A stretch of 64,000 nt of DNA, taken from the NCBI GenBank assembly GCA_025266875.1, contig JALLLT010000079.1, positions 29,618-93,617 of the forward strand, read 5' to 3'. How positions within the stretch are numbered: the stretch's first letter is position 1; each line of letters begins with the position of its first letter. This DNA comes from Fennellomyces sp. T-0311 (taxonomy: Eukaryota; Mucoromycota; Mucoromycetes; Mucorales; Lichtheimiaceae). Of the stretch, positions 22,796 through 35,084 are shown in pieces. The notes under the pieces were generated by a model. The model did no database searches. It had not been told where the DNA came from and saw only the letters and a list, made by a program, of their open reading frames with translations. The position numbers were made by a program, and so were the translations under genes.

Positions 22796-23986
22796 TCAAT
22801 AAAACATTATCTTATTTTTGGTCTCGTCTTTCGAAAGCCTTTTTCTCATTAAGCGATACCACACAAATTCAATATCTTCAAATTTGCGAATGCATTTGAT
22901 CACGGGATTGTCCTTTGGCATTTGAAGCAATGGATATTTCGGTGCTTTTAAGCCTGGCAATGACTCTTTCACTTACCGGCTCGATATCTCGCAACAGTGA
23001 AGAAAAAGCATTTGCAAGAAAAAGGACAATACCAGTGAAGAATACTTGAGAATACTCATAGCTGTAAATCTCGTTAGCATTCCACATTTTCTTTTGTCGG
23101 TACAAGAAACTGAAGGTGCTCTTATTCGTATTCATTTCGCAACATGTAGAGTGCAGCGAATATTGGTGCACCATTGACCTTGTTGATCAATTTGATGATC
23201 TTGAAAGTATGATTACCTTTCAAATAGATACCGTCGAGAACTTGCATCTGCGTGTCAGTGAGATGTCGAATTTCAGCAATGTATGCAGTATAAAAGGAGC
23301 GTAGGTGTTGGGAAGAAGGGATGTGGCCAGCATACTTCGAACGGTCATCAAACTCGGGAAAGGGAATGCTTCCGCTTTTGCGGATCATCGTTTTAATGCT
23401 TAAGGTATGCTTCTGGAGCCTGGCAGCTTGTAGATACTGCAATTCCAGCCTCGAATGCTTTAACTGATGAAGTAACCTCAAGATCTTTTGGAACCGTTTT
23501 GGTCCAACAGAATTTTGCACACATATGCGATAAAGATCACCGACTGTTTTGGAGAGACCTCCGTTTGCAGTGAGGTAAGCCGGAAACTGACACTGCAGGT
23601 GCTTTGAAAGCTGGCGGATAATTTCGCTACTGTTGTTCATATACGTTTTGATACATTTTTTTTTTGGTGATTGCCTCCTTAGCATTTGTACATTTGTAAC
23701 GGTAACCCATGATATAAAAGTACCTATGTGATTGTGCCGGAATACCTGCTTAATCTAATCATTATGCTGACCCTTGCTCATTGATATCAATTAATATGCA
23801 AGCATAAGGTGTCTTGATATATCCTTTACACTTGAAGGGGGATTCACAGCCGGAGCACTTCGAAGATGCCACGCCATCTGGAAGCAGCAGGTGTGGTAGA
23901 TATAGTGGATCTGGATTGCGCAATCCAACTGCATCCGTATGATCTATGGTGCCAACAAGACTTCTTCCACCGCAGTCATACTTCAC
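22796..23986 (-). pseudogene. Transposase-like N-terminal part of the exonuclease gene, broken
   Basis: Minus-strand blocks in order start with a short cysteine-bearing segment (YLPHLLLPDGVASSKCSGC, about 23,880), then MGYRYKCTNAKEA (about 23,690). A long helical block follows (IIRQLSKHLQCQFPAYLTANGG to FKIIKLINKVNGAPIFAALY, 23,640-23,140). It ends with a NEYE motif followed at once by a stop. The next block (SYEYSQVFFTGIVLFLANAF) is in another frame. FKI.K.....NG..IF.ALY..NEYE resembles the RNase H-like fold of MULE-type transposases and the uncharacterised family usually annotated DUF6729. I infer a transposase-derived domain, now disabled by an indel in an A-run (about 23,660), the stop and the repeat insertion. 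Confidence 0.45.
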
Positions 23987-24712
23987 ATGTCCAGACTCCC
24001 ACCCGTGACTGACAGGATAGCTATCCTACAAATCAAATTCTTAATCCGCGCTCATAATCTTCCAACCGATGCTCTTCTAACTGCCATGCTCCCCAGAATG
24101 ACACGAACAAGAAGCCGTAGCTGGGAAGCATTGAAATCCTTGAACTTGATTTGGTCCAACTTGACCCGACCTCAAAAGGAAGCAACAGACAAAGAAGTAC
24201 GCGAAGTTATCCGAGAATATCAGCAGAACCAACACCAAATTCGTTGCAGTAGGTGGAACACAAAACTACTGAACTCTTGTCGCACCCAACTTGGGATCGA
24301 TCCAATCCTATGGCTGCCAATGTCCCCAGCTGAACGTATGACATGCATTCGATATCGCCTCGGTTGGCTTCCTAGCGGAAAGCCAGCACCATGCCCGCGC
24401 TGCTGTCATTTTCCTGGTATGAATCGACACCACATTATAGAATGATTTTCGATCCATCAGCAGCTCAATCTGCCAAACAACATCGAAGACCCCATATCAC
24501 ACGTGTTGAACCGAATGCCAAAGAAACCGCCAAGATCCGAAGCTGCTCGCAACTACTGGAAATCCATATGGCCAAAACTTTGCACTATATCGGGAGATTC
24601 TGAACAAGCATTGCAACCCTGACAGACCACAAGTGTATGTACCACCCGATCAACACGGACGAGACCTAATCAGCTGGATGGAGCCTCGCGCTCTAGTGTC
24701 ATTGCAACCCAC
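23939..24712 (+). mobile_element. LINE 3'-terminal fragment (plus strand)
   Basis: The frame 23939-24445 includes DRIAILQIKFLIRAHNLP and ends RYRLGWLPSGKPAPCPRC followed by NRHHI. The R.RLGWLP.G.P..C..C....R.H arrangement is the CCHC-like motif after the RT in fungal LINEs. After a frameshift near 24,440 the sequence continues (EDPISHVLNRMPKKPPR, YWKSIWPKLCTILGD) to about 24,710. RT and endonuclease are absent. It abuts and overlaps the 5' edge of the broken exonuclease gene on the other strand. Confidence 0.6.
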
Positions 24713-24729
24713 ATTGTCTTTTGCTTCCT

Positions 24730-25640
24730 AAAAATAACTTTATTGCATTTTTTTGCATGCAAATAGTATTGGACTTTCCATAGGCCAACGCCAAAACTGA
24801 GCCCAGTGTTTTGGTGGCACTTGAGCGACTGGAAGAGATGGAGGAGCACAGATCCGGCGAAATTGTTTGGTGGACCAGCGTTGTAACGTGGAATGACAGC
24901 GGACAGTCAATTGATTGGGAATGAAAAGAAGTTGCTTTGAAAGGCTGCAAGAAACGCAAGTGAATACAACACAGAAGGCAAGGACACATTTTGGGTTTAT
25001 CCGAACGAGAGTCCTTTTCTGCGTTGCGAGAAGTGGTTGATCCAGAACCACGATGAAATAGAGGTTTTTACTTTGACGACATATATGAACGCGCGCTGAT
25101 CACAGCTTTCCGCTCTCGTCTGATCCGTTTAAAGAGAGGTAATGAAGGCCCTACAGGGCACTATGGAAAAGGAAGAAGATATAAGAAAGGGTGCAAAGTT
25201 AAATAACTGAAATAACTGATATAACTGATATAGAGAAGAAACAATACAAGTGGGAAGGCGATACAAAAGCAACGTTGCAGAGAAATGGGGAACACCGTGC
25301 GCGCAACATCTGGTTTCGCCCCATACACCAGAAACTTCCCGCGGCCTCCTGGCTACATCGATATACGCAACTGGTCTGGCCCACTGTGTGGGGCCGGGTG
25401 TATCATGCCTCGCCCTTCCCGAATGCGATTCTCAAACTGGTCCGAGCTTCAGTTTCCTACCGACTTCGCTGCCCTACCATCCACAGCTCCGCCCTACCCG
25501 ACAACCATCGCCTGAACGATTCAAGCAATATGGGACGCTTACTGGCGGTATATCTTTCATGATATTTTCTTCCCGACACGCGTAGCAGGGCGGGCCTTAG
25601 CCCTCATCGAGCGGCTCCGCTTTATCTTTCCCAAGCCAGA
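24730..25640 (+). mobile_element. Possible second LINE remnant, low certainty
   Basis: Discontinuous plus-strand frames include AIWDAYWRYIFHDIFFPTR near 25,530-25,590. This resembles the W..YWR.IF...F segment at LINE C-termini. The rest (25,250-25,520) is Pro-rich with many stops and no motif I can place. Confidence 0.3.
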
Positions 25641-25838
25641 CGCTTTGTTTGCATTGGTCACCTTCGCTCTCGCGACTATCTGCATCTATTTTCTTGAACT
25701 GGCACAACCCCTGCCCCCATTTCAGTTACATCAGCAGTCTGCCACTACTTTCAGGTGGCATGCGTGACTGCAATAAAACAGAAATCAAAAAAGAAATAAA
25801 CCTCCTTACACATAAAAAATTTTCATTCCCCATCTCGA

Positions 25839-26271
25839 ACTGACTCGATTTCGGGTATGAAGACGGGATGACAATAGGACTGCGTATGCCTTTGGGGCAC
25901 CTAATGGTGATGGCGTATGCCTCTGGTCAGCTTGATCCTTCGAAGCTTGATTGGTTTCCGAACACCGATGACAATAACACCCATGTGCTTCTTCTTTGCA
26001 AAACCAAGCCATGGCTGGAGTTCCAGGATCAATACTGTCGAGATGGGGTGCACTTGGGATCAGAAGTACTGACTCGATTTCGGGTATGAAGACGGGATGA
26101 CAATAGGACTGCGTATGCCTTTGGGATACCTAACGGTGATGGCGTATGCCTCTGGTCAGCTTGATCCTTCGAAGCTTGATTGGTTTCCCAATACCGATGA
26201 CAATAACACCCATGTGCTTCTTCTTTACAAAACCAAGCCATGGCTGGAGCTCCAGGATCAATACTGTCTTC
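25839..26271 (+). repeat. 229-bp direct tandem duplication
   Basis: Unit 1 starts at 25839 and unit 2 at 26068, both at ACTGACTCGATTTCGGGTAT. They stay nearly identical to about 26,271 (about 200 bp shared, a handful of substitutions). Both units encode the same open peptide (MTIGLRMPLGHLMVMAYASG in unit 1), so the sequence may have been coding. I do not recognise it. Confidence 0.85.
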
Positions 26272-27663
26272 TGTTATCCCAAGTGCTACCGCCGAAATCG
26301 GTAAGCTTTGTAAATTGTGGGGGGGGGGTTGGACGAATCTTGTGTAATAACATAACTTTTCCTAATACCTCTATGTCGAGTCATACTTGCCTACCAAGCA
26401 ACGTTGATAAACTTCATGTGGATGGGTGCCTTGATGCTTGCGTCTTTTTAGATTAAACTCTCCGTAAACATCTAAATTTATCACCCAAGCGATTGCCATT
26501 CGTTTCTCTGCACCCCATTTCGCGTTACCCCATAAATGTATATTTACCTTGTCTCTCAAGATCTGTCTCTTTGACTGATGGTACTTCTTGGTGCACGTAT
26601 CCCGGATTTGTATTTATAAGAAGCTTTATGCCAAGCTCCCGGCGCTTTATATTCTGTTGCCACTAGTTGCATCAGGTCAAAACGACAGTATGTTTTACAC
26701 ACCTACATCACAGAACCTACAGATTGGATGTCACTATCGCAACATCTACATTTTCAAATACAAACTACTGTAACTTCTTTTGCGACCATAGCGCTATATT
26801 CTTCTTGGTACTACCTACTGCATTTTGTGTCCGCACCTATGCCATTCCTTCCTTCTGAAAAAAAGTCCGCCAAATTCGATGGGTACGAGGAGCATTTCTT
26901 AGGGGCCATTGGTTTGTCCATCCATCTTTCACTTGCATCCATCCATCCATCCATCCATCCAATGCTCATCGGACAAATTGAACCAAAAAGAAGCAATAAA
27001 TGCTGACAGTATTCTTTATGGTACCATGTTCAGATGATGAATGTGGGAATTATTCCGGATGGCTCGGGCGTCTTCATACTGAAGTGTGCAAGGTTTCCCT
27101 TCTTTGCTGCCGATGGATATTGTTCGTCAAGAACCAGAGTATGGGTAAATGGTATATGGCTCTGGACTGCGTGCGGTGGAGATATCGATCCTCGCCTGTG
27201 TGGAAGGACGACTCGTGCCAAAAAAAAAAGCACCAGGCAAGTATTTTCCTTTTGTTATTAATAGCTTAGCAGTGAGCAAGGATGGAAATGATGAATTTCT
27301 AAATATATCCTTAACTACATTGCATGATACGATATGATTAAGCATTTACACTCTGATCATCCTTGTCTCACCTGCACGATGTTATTTAATTTCTCATATT
27401 TAATATTGGGACTAACGGTGACGCGTTCTTTTCAGCAGGTACGAGTACATTAGCGTATGCATTTTTCATAAACAAAGCAAAAGCAATAAAAAGCAGTAAA
27501 TGCTCGTCTTGAGAAACAAGAGTTCCTGGAAAGTAATGTGGGGTTGTGTGTGTGTGTATGTTGAATATGCAGGTGCAGTGACGTGAGAATGTCAAGCGGA
27601 TGATTCCAGATCGCATCCATCCCGTTGTGGTACGAGCGTTTCCTTTTTCCATGGTCCCAAAAA
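26272..27663. other. No gene recognised; left flank of the PX-protein gene
   Basis: Boundary between the repeat-rich and gene-dense compartments. It contains a G9 run (about 26,320), a CCAT microsatellite and a GT-rich run (about 27,541-27,560). Several short frames overlap here and none is convincing. Confidence 0.4.
26936..26961 (+). repeat. CCAT microsatellite
   Basis: About six tandem CCAT units. Confidence 0.9.
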
Positions 27664-30433
27664 ATGGCACTGTTGGCAGATTGGCTTAATCTGTTACTAT
27701 ATAGTGCTGAATTCGATCAAGATGAACCGCTCAGATCAACGCTACTACCTATCTTATCGATCCTGTCGGTTGTCATTTACTCTATATTACTTGTGGTAGA
27801 AGGCTACCTGTACCCACTTATTCTCACTGTCGGATTCGCACTCGGGGCTCTTTTCTTTGGAAGCAATGCCAATCACTCGTTTCCTCATCACTCCATTCGT
27901 CTTCTCGAACGCGATAACAACACTACTGACATCAAGGTAACATGCTGCCTTCGATACTCTTTTGGTGGTCGTACTGACGACTGTTGTGCAAAAAATAGCC
28001 AATTGCAACGGGAGAGGACGGGTTACTGCATCTTTTTTATCCGCCCCTGACAACTATCGTGGAGCAACTGATCAACTACTTTTACCGGGACTTTGTTATT
28101 ACCTGGTGGGACCCACTGAACCCTGAGCACAATCCAGAGTTCGAACGGGTCGTCCGAACGCGTTTGAATGGAAGCGTCCACAGAGTCGAAAAAATCCTCC
28201 TGAAGCAAGAACGCAATGACCTTGTCATGGCAACACTCTATGGGGTTGCTAACGTCCTGATTATACACATGGTATACACACACGTTTTACTCCCCCCCCC
28301 CCTTGACCAGGACCGCCCTATTGATGCGATGAGTTTTATATTTAGCGGGAATGCAGGAACTTCGAGTCGTCAGACTTATCTTTGGAAGGCTACATCGATG
28401 CAAACCAGCAATCACCGTTCGCACAACTCATGTCTATGGACGAGCAGCACCATCAAATGCGTTCACTCAGCACTACCATCCTCAAACGCATCTTGCCTCC
28501 TGCAGATACCGATTCTGTTGTGGTCATGAGCATGTTACGGGAACTTTTAGCCACTCATCTGTTCGGCAATATCCTCGCAACCATGAGCGATCCAGACTTT
28601 ATCAATGGTTATATTGTGGATTATTTATCTCCGATCGCCTCTGGCGATGCAGAAACAGGGGATGACAGTGAAGGTATCAGCAACATCGTGGAACGAGCAG
28701 CAGAGAGCCTTATGGCGGACGGAGGATTCGAGGACACCAATACCGAAGCCTTGGGGACACAGCGGGCTGCGTCGCCTGAGGCCTACTCGCCACCTCCACC
28801 ACCTCCACGAAAATCGGCCACTGCTCCTCCTCATGAAATATCATCCAAAGAACCCGACGACGCAAGCAGCCATCATTCCGCATCATCTTTCTCCTTGCCG
28901 CCTATACCCGAATCAAGCAACGCACGATCTCCCCCTCCATCCAAAAAGAAAATATCCGTCCCAAGAGTCATCGAGGATGCAACCCCGCCACCCATGATCT
29001 ATCCTCCCGGAACTGTCAACTTTAGCGTCATGGATATATCCTCCACTCCTGAACCTGACAAAAGCAAGTTGATGTTTATCGTTCAGATCGAGCGACCGGC
29101 TGAAGATCACTCCGGATCGGAGGGCGGCGGCTATGTCATCACACGCACTTACGCCGACTTTGAAGTGTTCCACGCAATTATCAGTGCGCGACATGCTCGA
29201 CGCGTCGCACGAGCTAATCTCAGATTACCGCTTGACCCGATTCGATCATGGCTCAAGCTGGGAAGTAACACGAATACACCACCGGCTGCTAACGACACGG
29301 AGAGTATTTGTCGATCCCTTGAGCGGTACCTGCATATCGTCGTCCAGGATAACGAAATGGGCCGTGACCAAATTATTTACGCGTTTTTGCGAAAGGAGCG
29401 TCGCAATTCACCGGATTCTGAGCCAACCATGGATGTTTCATTCGCAGATGAATATATGGACGAAGTCAGTGCATACGCAGCATTGTCTAACAGTCCTAGC
29501 AACGGATCTACAACAAGTGGTTACACCGTTGCTAGTGCAACAAACAGTGTCGGTAAGGCAATGTCGATCCTGGCGCGTGCACCTTCACTTGCTGTGAAAA
29601 GTGTCAGTCGCTCGTCAACAGCAGACGACGACGTCATTGGGTCTCCAGGCCTGGAACCATCTCGTCGCTGGTTCGGTCGTAAATCTGCTCGTGAAGGCTC
29701 TATTTCAAGTGTACGAAGCAACAACAGCTCAAGTGGGAAAGAAGAGGGAGACAACGAAATCGATCACCGTTCACAGCATCATCATCATCATGTTCCATCT
29801 CCCCCATCAACACATGTTACTACTTGCTCCGAGGACGAAGACGACGAGGATGAGGTTGTCAACAGTGTTGTCATTGAAGAAGAAGACGAGCAACCTCGTC
29901 GGACAGCAGTGGATGAAGGCGGTGCTCGGGTTAGCGAAAGCAAACCATTATCACCATTGGATATTGAACTGCTGATTGAAACAACTTTCGCGCTTGTTGT
30001 CGAAATATTTGACTTGACCACAGCAAACAATCGAGCGTGGATGCGACGAACATTCTTAAACGTATTACGTGAAGTCGTGAGACGATCATACACAGAAATC
30101 ATCGCAGAGCATTATAGCAGCTATATGAACGATTACATGTCGCCGGATGCGCTGGTCCATCTATGCGATACCATTCAACAAAAGTTTTGGCCGGATGGTA
30201 CTTGGGGAGCTGCTGCACCCGAGAGAACAGAGGAACAAAAGGCTGCAACCCGACAACAGGCACGGATGCTCTTGATGAGTTCGGCAGTACCAGGTGGTGT
30301 AAGGCAGCTTATTGGTGACCAGAATTGCAGCGCCGCAATGGATCGACTATGGGCTCGATTACAGGATCAAGCATTGAATCGCGTATTGATACTACAACTG
30401 GTGGAACGGTTGATGCGGCCAGTTTTTGGCTAG
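27664..30433 (+). CDS. PXA-PX-Nexin_C domain membrane protein (Mdm1/SNX13-like, no RGS)
   Basis: The protein is probably an organelle-contact or endosomal sorting factor that binds phosphoinositides through PX. Exons 27664-27936, 27999-28271 and 28346-30433 join in phase to 877 residues. The N-terminus has hydrophobic segments (residues about 20-60). A PXA domain follows (about 95-300: IVEQLINYFYRDFVITWWDP, FESSDLSLEGYID). Then comes a Pro/Ser linker and a PX domain (about 395-530) with RTYADFEVFHAII and LPLDPIRSWL. An acidic, His-rich low-complexity stretch (HHHHHHVPSP) precedes a C-terminal Nexin_C domain (DIELLIETTFALVVEIFDL to LVERLMRPVFG). No RGS domain is seen between PXA and PX, unlike animal SNX13/14. 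Intron 2 has a long C-run polypyrimidine tract. The gene converges on the mannosidase gene with about 80 bp between stops. Confidence 0.88.
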
Positions 30434-30512
30434 AAAAAAGTTATCTCGATATTTATTTATTTAGTTATATATTTTTCTTTCTATCTTTTTTATCTAGTTG
30501 TAAATAGAAATT

Positions 30513-32183
30513 TTACTGTTTCTGGACTTGGATTGGTCTAGGTAGTCGAAATGGATGTGCCTCTGTGTTAAAAACATAGTCATCAAGTGAAATACAATCT
30601 TTGTCGACAAATATCAAGTAGAGGTACTTGAATGTTTCCGCAAATAGGTAACTACAGTCAAACAGTGAGTTTATGGAAAAACATCCGTGCATGATAATTT
30701 ACCTTTCTTGAAAGTCATCCTGTTCCGGCACGTCAGTATCAACGTTTAGGATACGCGTGAAACCAGACGGTGTGCGCGTATACTTGTTTATTGCTTGGAA
30801 CATATCCCAAGCAATATCTTGATAGACCGGATCTCCTGTCATTCGATAAAAATAGAACACACTTTCCAATGTCTCCGGTCGCAAGTCATAAAGACCGTTG
30901 TCCACCGAAAAAGCCCTCAGCACATCTCTCTTTGTACTTCCTCCCGTTATCCAGGTCCAACTCTCAGGTGCCAGTCCAGTCTCAGTCATTTTCCAAACAT
31001 TCAGGCATGAATTCATGAAGTCATCAGCAAACTGACGGTATTTTTCACGTTTCTGCGGATCAGTTATCTGTGTTGCTCCTAGTAAAATGTTTCCTGGCCA
31101 AAAGCATATCTGTACAGTACGTCAATAAAAATAATGCATTCCATGAAACGAGAAGACGAAAATCTTACCAGTTCTTGGGATATATAATGGAGTTCGGCAG
31201 TATCACTGATGGCAGCAACGAAAAACCGACTACTGGCGCTCGATACAAGCGGTGTGGCGAGATAAGTTTGGATACTGTCGACAGCATTTTGCCAAGCGTC
31301 GAAAAAGCGTCTTCCTTGATCATTCTGCTCGCCAAGGAGTAGAAAATTCTTGATAAGGTATTCATAAAAGCTATCTGCACCACCACCAATAGTGATCAAA
31401 CTTGAATTGATTGGGTGAAATGCTTCGACATCCCATGAAGTAGGATACAGTCCCGGCAGGACAGACGGCTCTTGTATTGCTCGATCCACCAGATTATTGG
31501 CATAAGCAGCATAACGCCCCCCATCATTCAAGATCTGTGACAGACGAGTGAATTCCAATGTGTAAGTGCCAAATTCGGCCAAGTTGATAACATCCGTTGG
31601 TTGTGCCCTGTTCTTGACGAGGTCCATATTCGTATACGGGGCTTTGGATGGCGATTGATCAAATAGCGGTAAAAGTACATTGTCCGTTAAAGTGGCGGCT
31701 TGTTGCAGAAGCATTCTGTCAGGTGCTAGTTCATACGCAGATAATAGGCCACCGAGGTACCGAATGCCGGTTTCAAAGCCTTTGACAGGTGTTTCGGAAT
31801 GCAGAAAATTAATCTGCTCGACAAAACGTAATGCTTCCTTGTATTCGTCTTCCAGCCCCATGATAAGCATCGTATCGAGACCATCCACAATGCTCGCTCC
31901 CCAGCCGTTCCTGTTACCATACTTCCTGTAAGATAGCGTACTATGCATAATTCGTCATTTTTAACCTGGAGTTGGATGAGCCATTGGATCTAGGTAATAA
32001 TTCGTCGCTTCCCCAAGCATGTTGCCTGTATCCATTGTAGGCATGCAGGAAGGCTTCCTTGATAGCATCTGCACGTGAATTGGTGGACACACATTCAGGT
32101 AACCGTGTTTGTGTAGGTGCTGCTCGTATAAACGAAATAGATAAAAGAGCTGCTGTCGTTATCGTCCACAAAGGGGCTAGCAT
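30513..32183 (-). CDS. Class I alpha-1,2-mannosidase (GH47), secretory pathway
   Basis: It removes alpha-1,2-linked mannose from N-glycans (Man9 to Man5 type trimming). Four exons, 32183-31966, 31925-31169, 31109-30703 and 30651-30513, close in phase to 506 residues, close to fungal GH47 lengths. A signal peptide is clear (MLAPLWTITTAALLSISFIRA). Family motifs include IKEAFLHAYNGYRQHAWGSDEL, GWGASIVDGLDTMLIMGL, KGFETGIRYLGGLLSAYEL, LAEFGTYTLEF and GGGADSFYEYLIK. Later motifs are LRPETLESVFYFYRMTGD and AETFKYLYLIF. The terminal VFNTEAHPF holds the Thr that binds the catalytic calcium in this family. Short introns (41, 59 and 51 nt) have GT-AG ends. A soluble, Golgi or secreted enzyme is more likely than the ER-membrane type because of the cleavable signal. 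Confidence 0.92.
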
Positions 32184-35084
32184 AATGAAACTTTACGTAC
32201 ATATAACACTTTCATCTTTCTCTAGCTATATATATCATGACTATTGCCACCATCCTCTCCTTTATTCGCCACCTGTGTCATTCGCATTTCGACGGTGCGG
32301 CTTTATGTTTGAAATTTATGCCGGGGAGACGGCGGTATCATTTAGATTTGCCACTGGGATTAATGCCCAATTGCACTAAGGAGAAAGAAACTTTTTCTGT
32401 TGTTATTCCACCTTGACTCAAATAATATCACTATAAACATTGAGAGAAAGGAAGGAATACAACATTGCTCACTCAATGTAAAGGGCTAAACTGTCCAAAG
32501 AAAAAAATGAGGTAATTGTTATGATGTACATAGTACCCACAGACGACGATCATGGGAAGGTGGAAAATGTCTAATGCTTTTGCCAAGCAGAATATATCAT
32601 GCACAATGACGGCATCCTTGTACTAAGCAAGTAGAGTGTATGTCATGCGTGTGTAGTGAGTGATGAAAAATAGAGAAAATATCGATATTGCAACAATCAA
32701 GGAGTAGAAAAGAGGGAGGAGGGAGGACGGATGACCGCGCGCCAAAAAAGAAAAAACAGTAGCGCTAAAGTTTATTTGAGTCTTGTCCGAGGGTACGGTT
32801 TTCACTCTGCTATAATGCCATCTATATAATATACGATACTGCATCGTATTGAGCAAAAAGATGCAAATCTTCTTCGTTTTGATTATCAACGGACATAAAA
32901 TCCCATTCCGATCAAGAGTCGCATTATCAACGGGAAGTGATGAATTCGTGGACCCGGATCAGTCGACCGACTCTTCCGCTATTTAATGATTTCCTCAATT
33001 GTTCACTTCATTCATGGAAAACCCCATTTCTTGGAGTGATGATAGTAAGTCATTTAAAAAAAGCAAGACCACTTGATATTACCATTTTATTTCCACCGAA
33101 CAAAAAAAACATTTCTATTATAGAACTACTTGCCTCGATATATGAATAAAGATTTGCGAAAAAAAGAGACACTGATTTATCCGTAAGAAAGAAACAATGA
33201 AGGGGCCTGCAGAAAACTCGCTGCGCAGCTTGCTACCCTATGTTAAAGTAATTGCGAATACAACGACGCCAACATCACATGCAGCATTTGAACTGCCTAA
33301 GCGACTGCACGTTACTGCACATATGCCTCTGCATAAGATGAGGGGTATCGATTATCGTTCTCCTGGGGATAATGTACCACGTTAATCGCCAGACCCTGGA
33401 ATAACACGGAGGCCATTGTTTACCCCACTTACGAAAAAGAAGTCTCACATGATGATCCATCTCCCTCTAGTAAGAATTTTCTGTTGTTGGATATCTTGTG
33501 TGACTGAAATATATTATGCAGACTATCGTTTTCTAGTTGCATGCGGCAAGCACGATGGTGCAGAGTCGTCTCTAAATTTTTCTTTTTTACCAACAACAAA
33601 TATTGTGTTACGATACTATGTTGGTTTTGTCAATTTGTTATTGAGCACCCGGTCAATCCAAGTTGCTCCTTTTGGAGGGATAGGCGGATCCTGTTGGCTC
33701 GACACTGGGTACAAACATTGTGTTACCGTGCATGGGCCATCAAGCGAATAACCAACGGGAGAAACAAAGGGGCCTTTTGTGTATATTAGGGGAAAAAGAA
33801 AAAACGAGATAGGCGCTCCGAGCTTGTTTCATTTTCTGTTAAAGATAAAGGGATGAAAATCTCCTAGGTAAGGGCTTTGCCATGGTAACGTGTGTGACAC
33901 GAAAAAAAGAACGATAGGATTTTATATGAAAACGTACGTGGTTGTTTCTTGATTGAACCGTGACCGCAAACAAGGGAGAAACCAACCGTTTTGTACAAAG
34001 GACATATGACAACTGATGACAGGTGCATGTCAAAAGCACGGGTACACGTACACGAAACAGACGGAGAAGAAAAAAGCCAAGGTAAGGAGCTTTTTGCAAT
34101 GTACATTTTGGAACAACAACAATCCAGCAAGTAATAGCAGCAGTCGTGAGGGTTGGCAGAAGTTTAGTTTTTTTAGACTATTTATGTGCCATTTTTAGGA
34201 ATTCCGAGATCCAGATCCGTGTGGCCGTGCACAACTAAAAAAAAACGGCATCGTCATTCTTCACCACATCATCTTCCATCTATCTTGTACGGGTGGTCGG
34301 TGCCACAAGAGATAGATACGTAGTGTTCCGATACACAAGAGCTATGGCCAACCTTGTTTTTTTTCCTGCGAAAAGAAAGTAACGAAACGGAACGGCGACC
34401 GACACTCTCTATGAGAGAGAATTTCAATCGGCTGACTTTTGCATCGGTATGCTAGTTATTTTGGGATTTTTCGATCACCCCAACCCGGAAATGAAAACAA
34501 CAGCGGTGCAGGAGGCACCAATTTGGTTTTGTGGGAAATATAGGTCGCGAGCGCGATAAATAAATCATTTAAAAAAATATATGAAAATGTAAGGGGAATA
34601 TGGGGAAGGGGCCGGGTAACCAGGTTAACTCGCTTATTTTATGCCCTACATATTTTACAGTTCGCATTCTTTTTTGCAGCACACTTCCTTTTTTTTTTAT
34701 CACTCTGACGGAGGACAGATCCCGGATGAGCGACGTGGCACAGAACAGGGGAAACGTAGGACAAAGAGCTGTCCAGCGCGTCCGTGGGCAGGCTAGAAAG
34801 CCTTTTTACATCATGTGAGGGATGAAACAGCGCGCGCGTTGGATCCGCGCAATCCCCCTCTTTGGGATCACGGGCACTGTTTACAATTGAATTGGAACGG
34901 CGATTACCCACGTACATAGGTTGAGCATATTCGTTATATGGTTTGTTTAGCCCAAACGTCACGCCCCGCATCCCCTTTTCTTGTTTATTTAAGTCCTATA
35001 CTTTTTTGTTTTCTTGTCCTTTTTTCTTCTTTTTGTCTTTTTACTTACTCGACTCGCTCCACCTTTTTTTTTTAAAAAAAAATC
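32184..35084. other. Long divergent intergenic region (mannosidase / kinesin)
   Basis: About 2.9 kb with no convincing frame. Frames at 32937-33149, 33416-33789 and 34600-34818 lack recognisable features. The last 110 bp before the kinesin ATG are strongly pyrimidine-rich, a common feature next to fungal start sites. I see no tRNA or rRNA. Confidence 0.5.

Noticed and set aside
26936..26961. CCAT units as a CRISPR-like array
   Set aside because: Simple microsatellite with no spacers; the genome is eukaryotic.
28625..29194. Minus-strand frames inside the PX-protein gene
   Set aside because: Antisense shadows of a long conserved exon.
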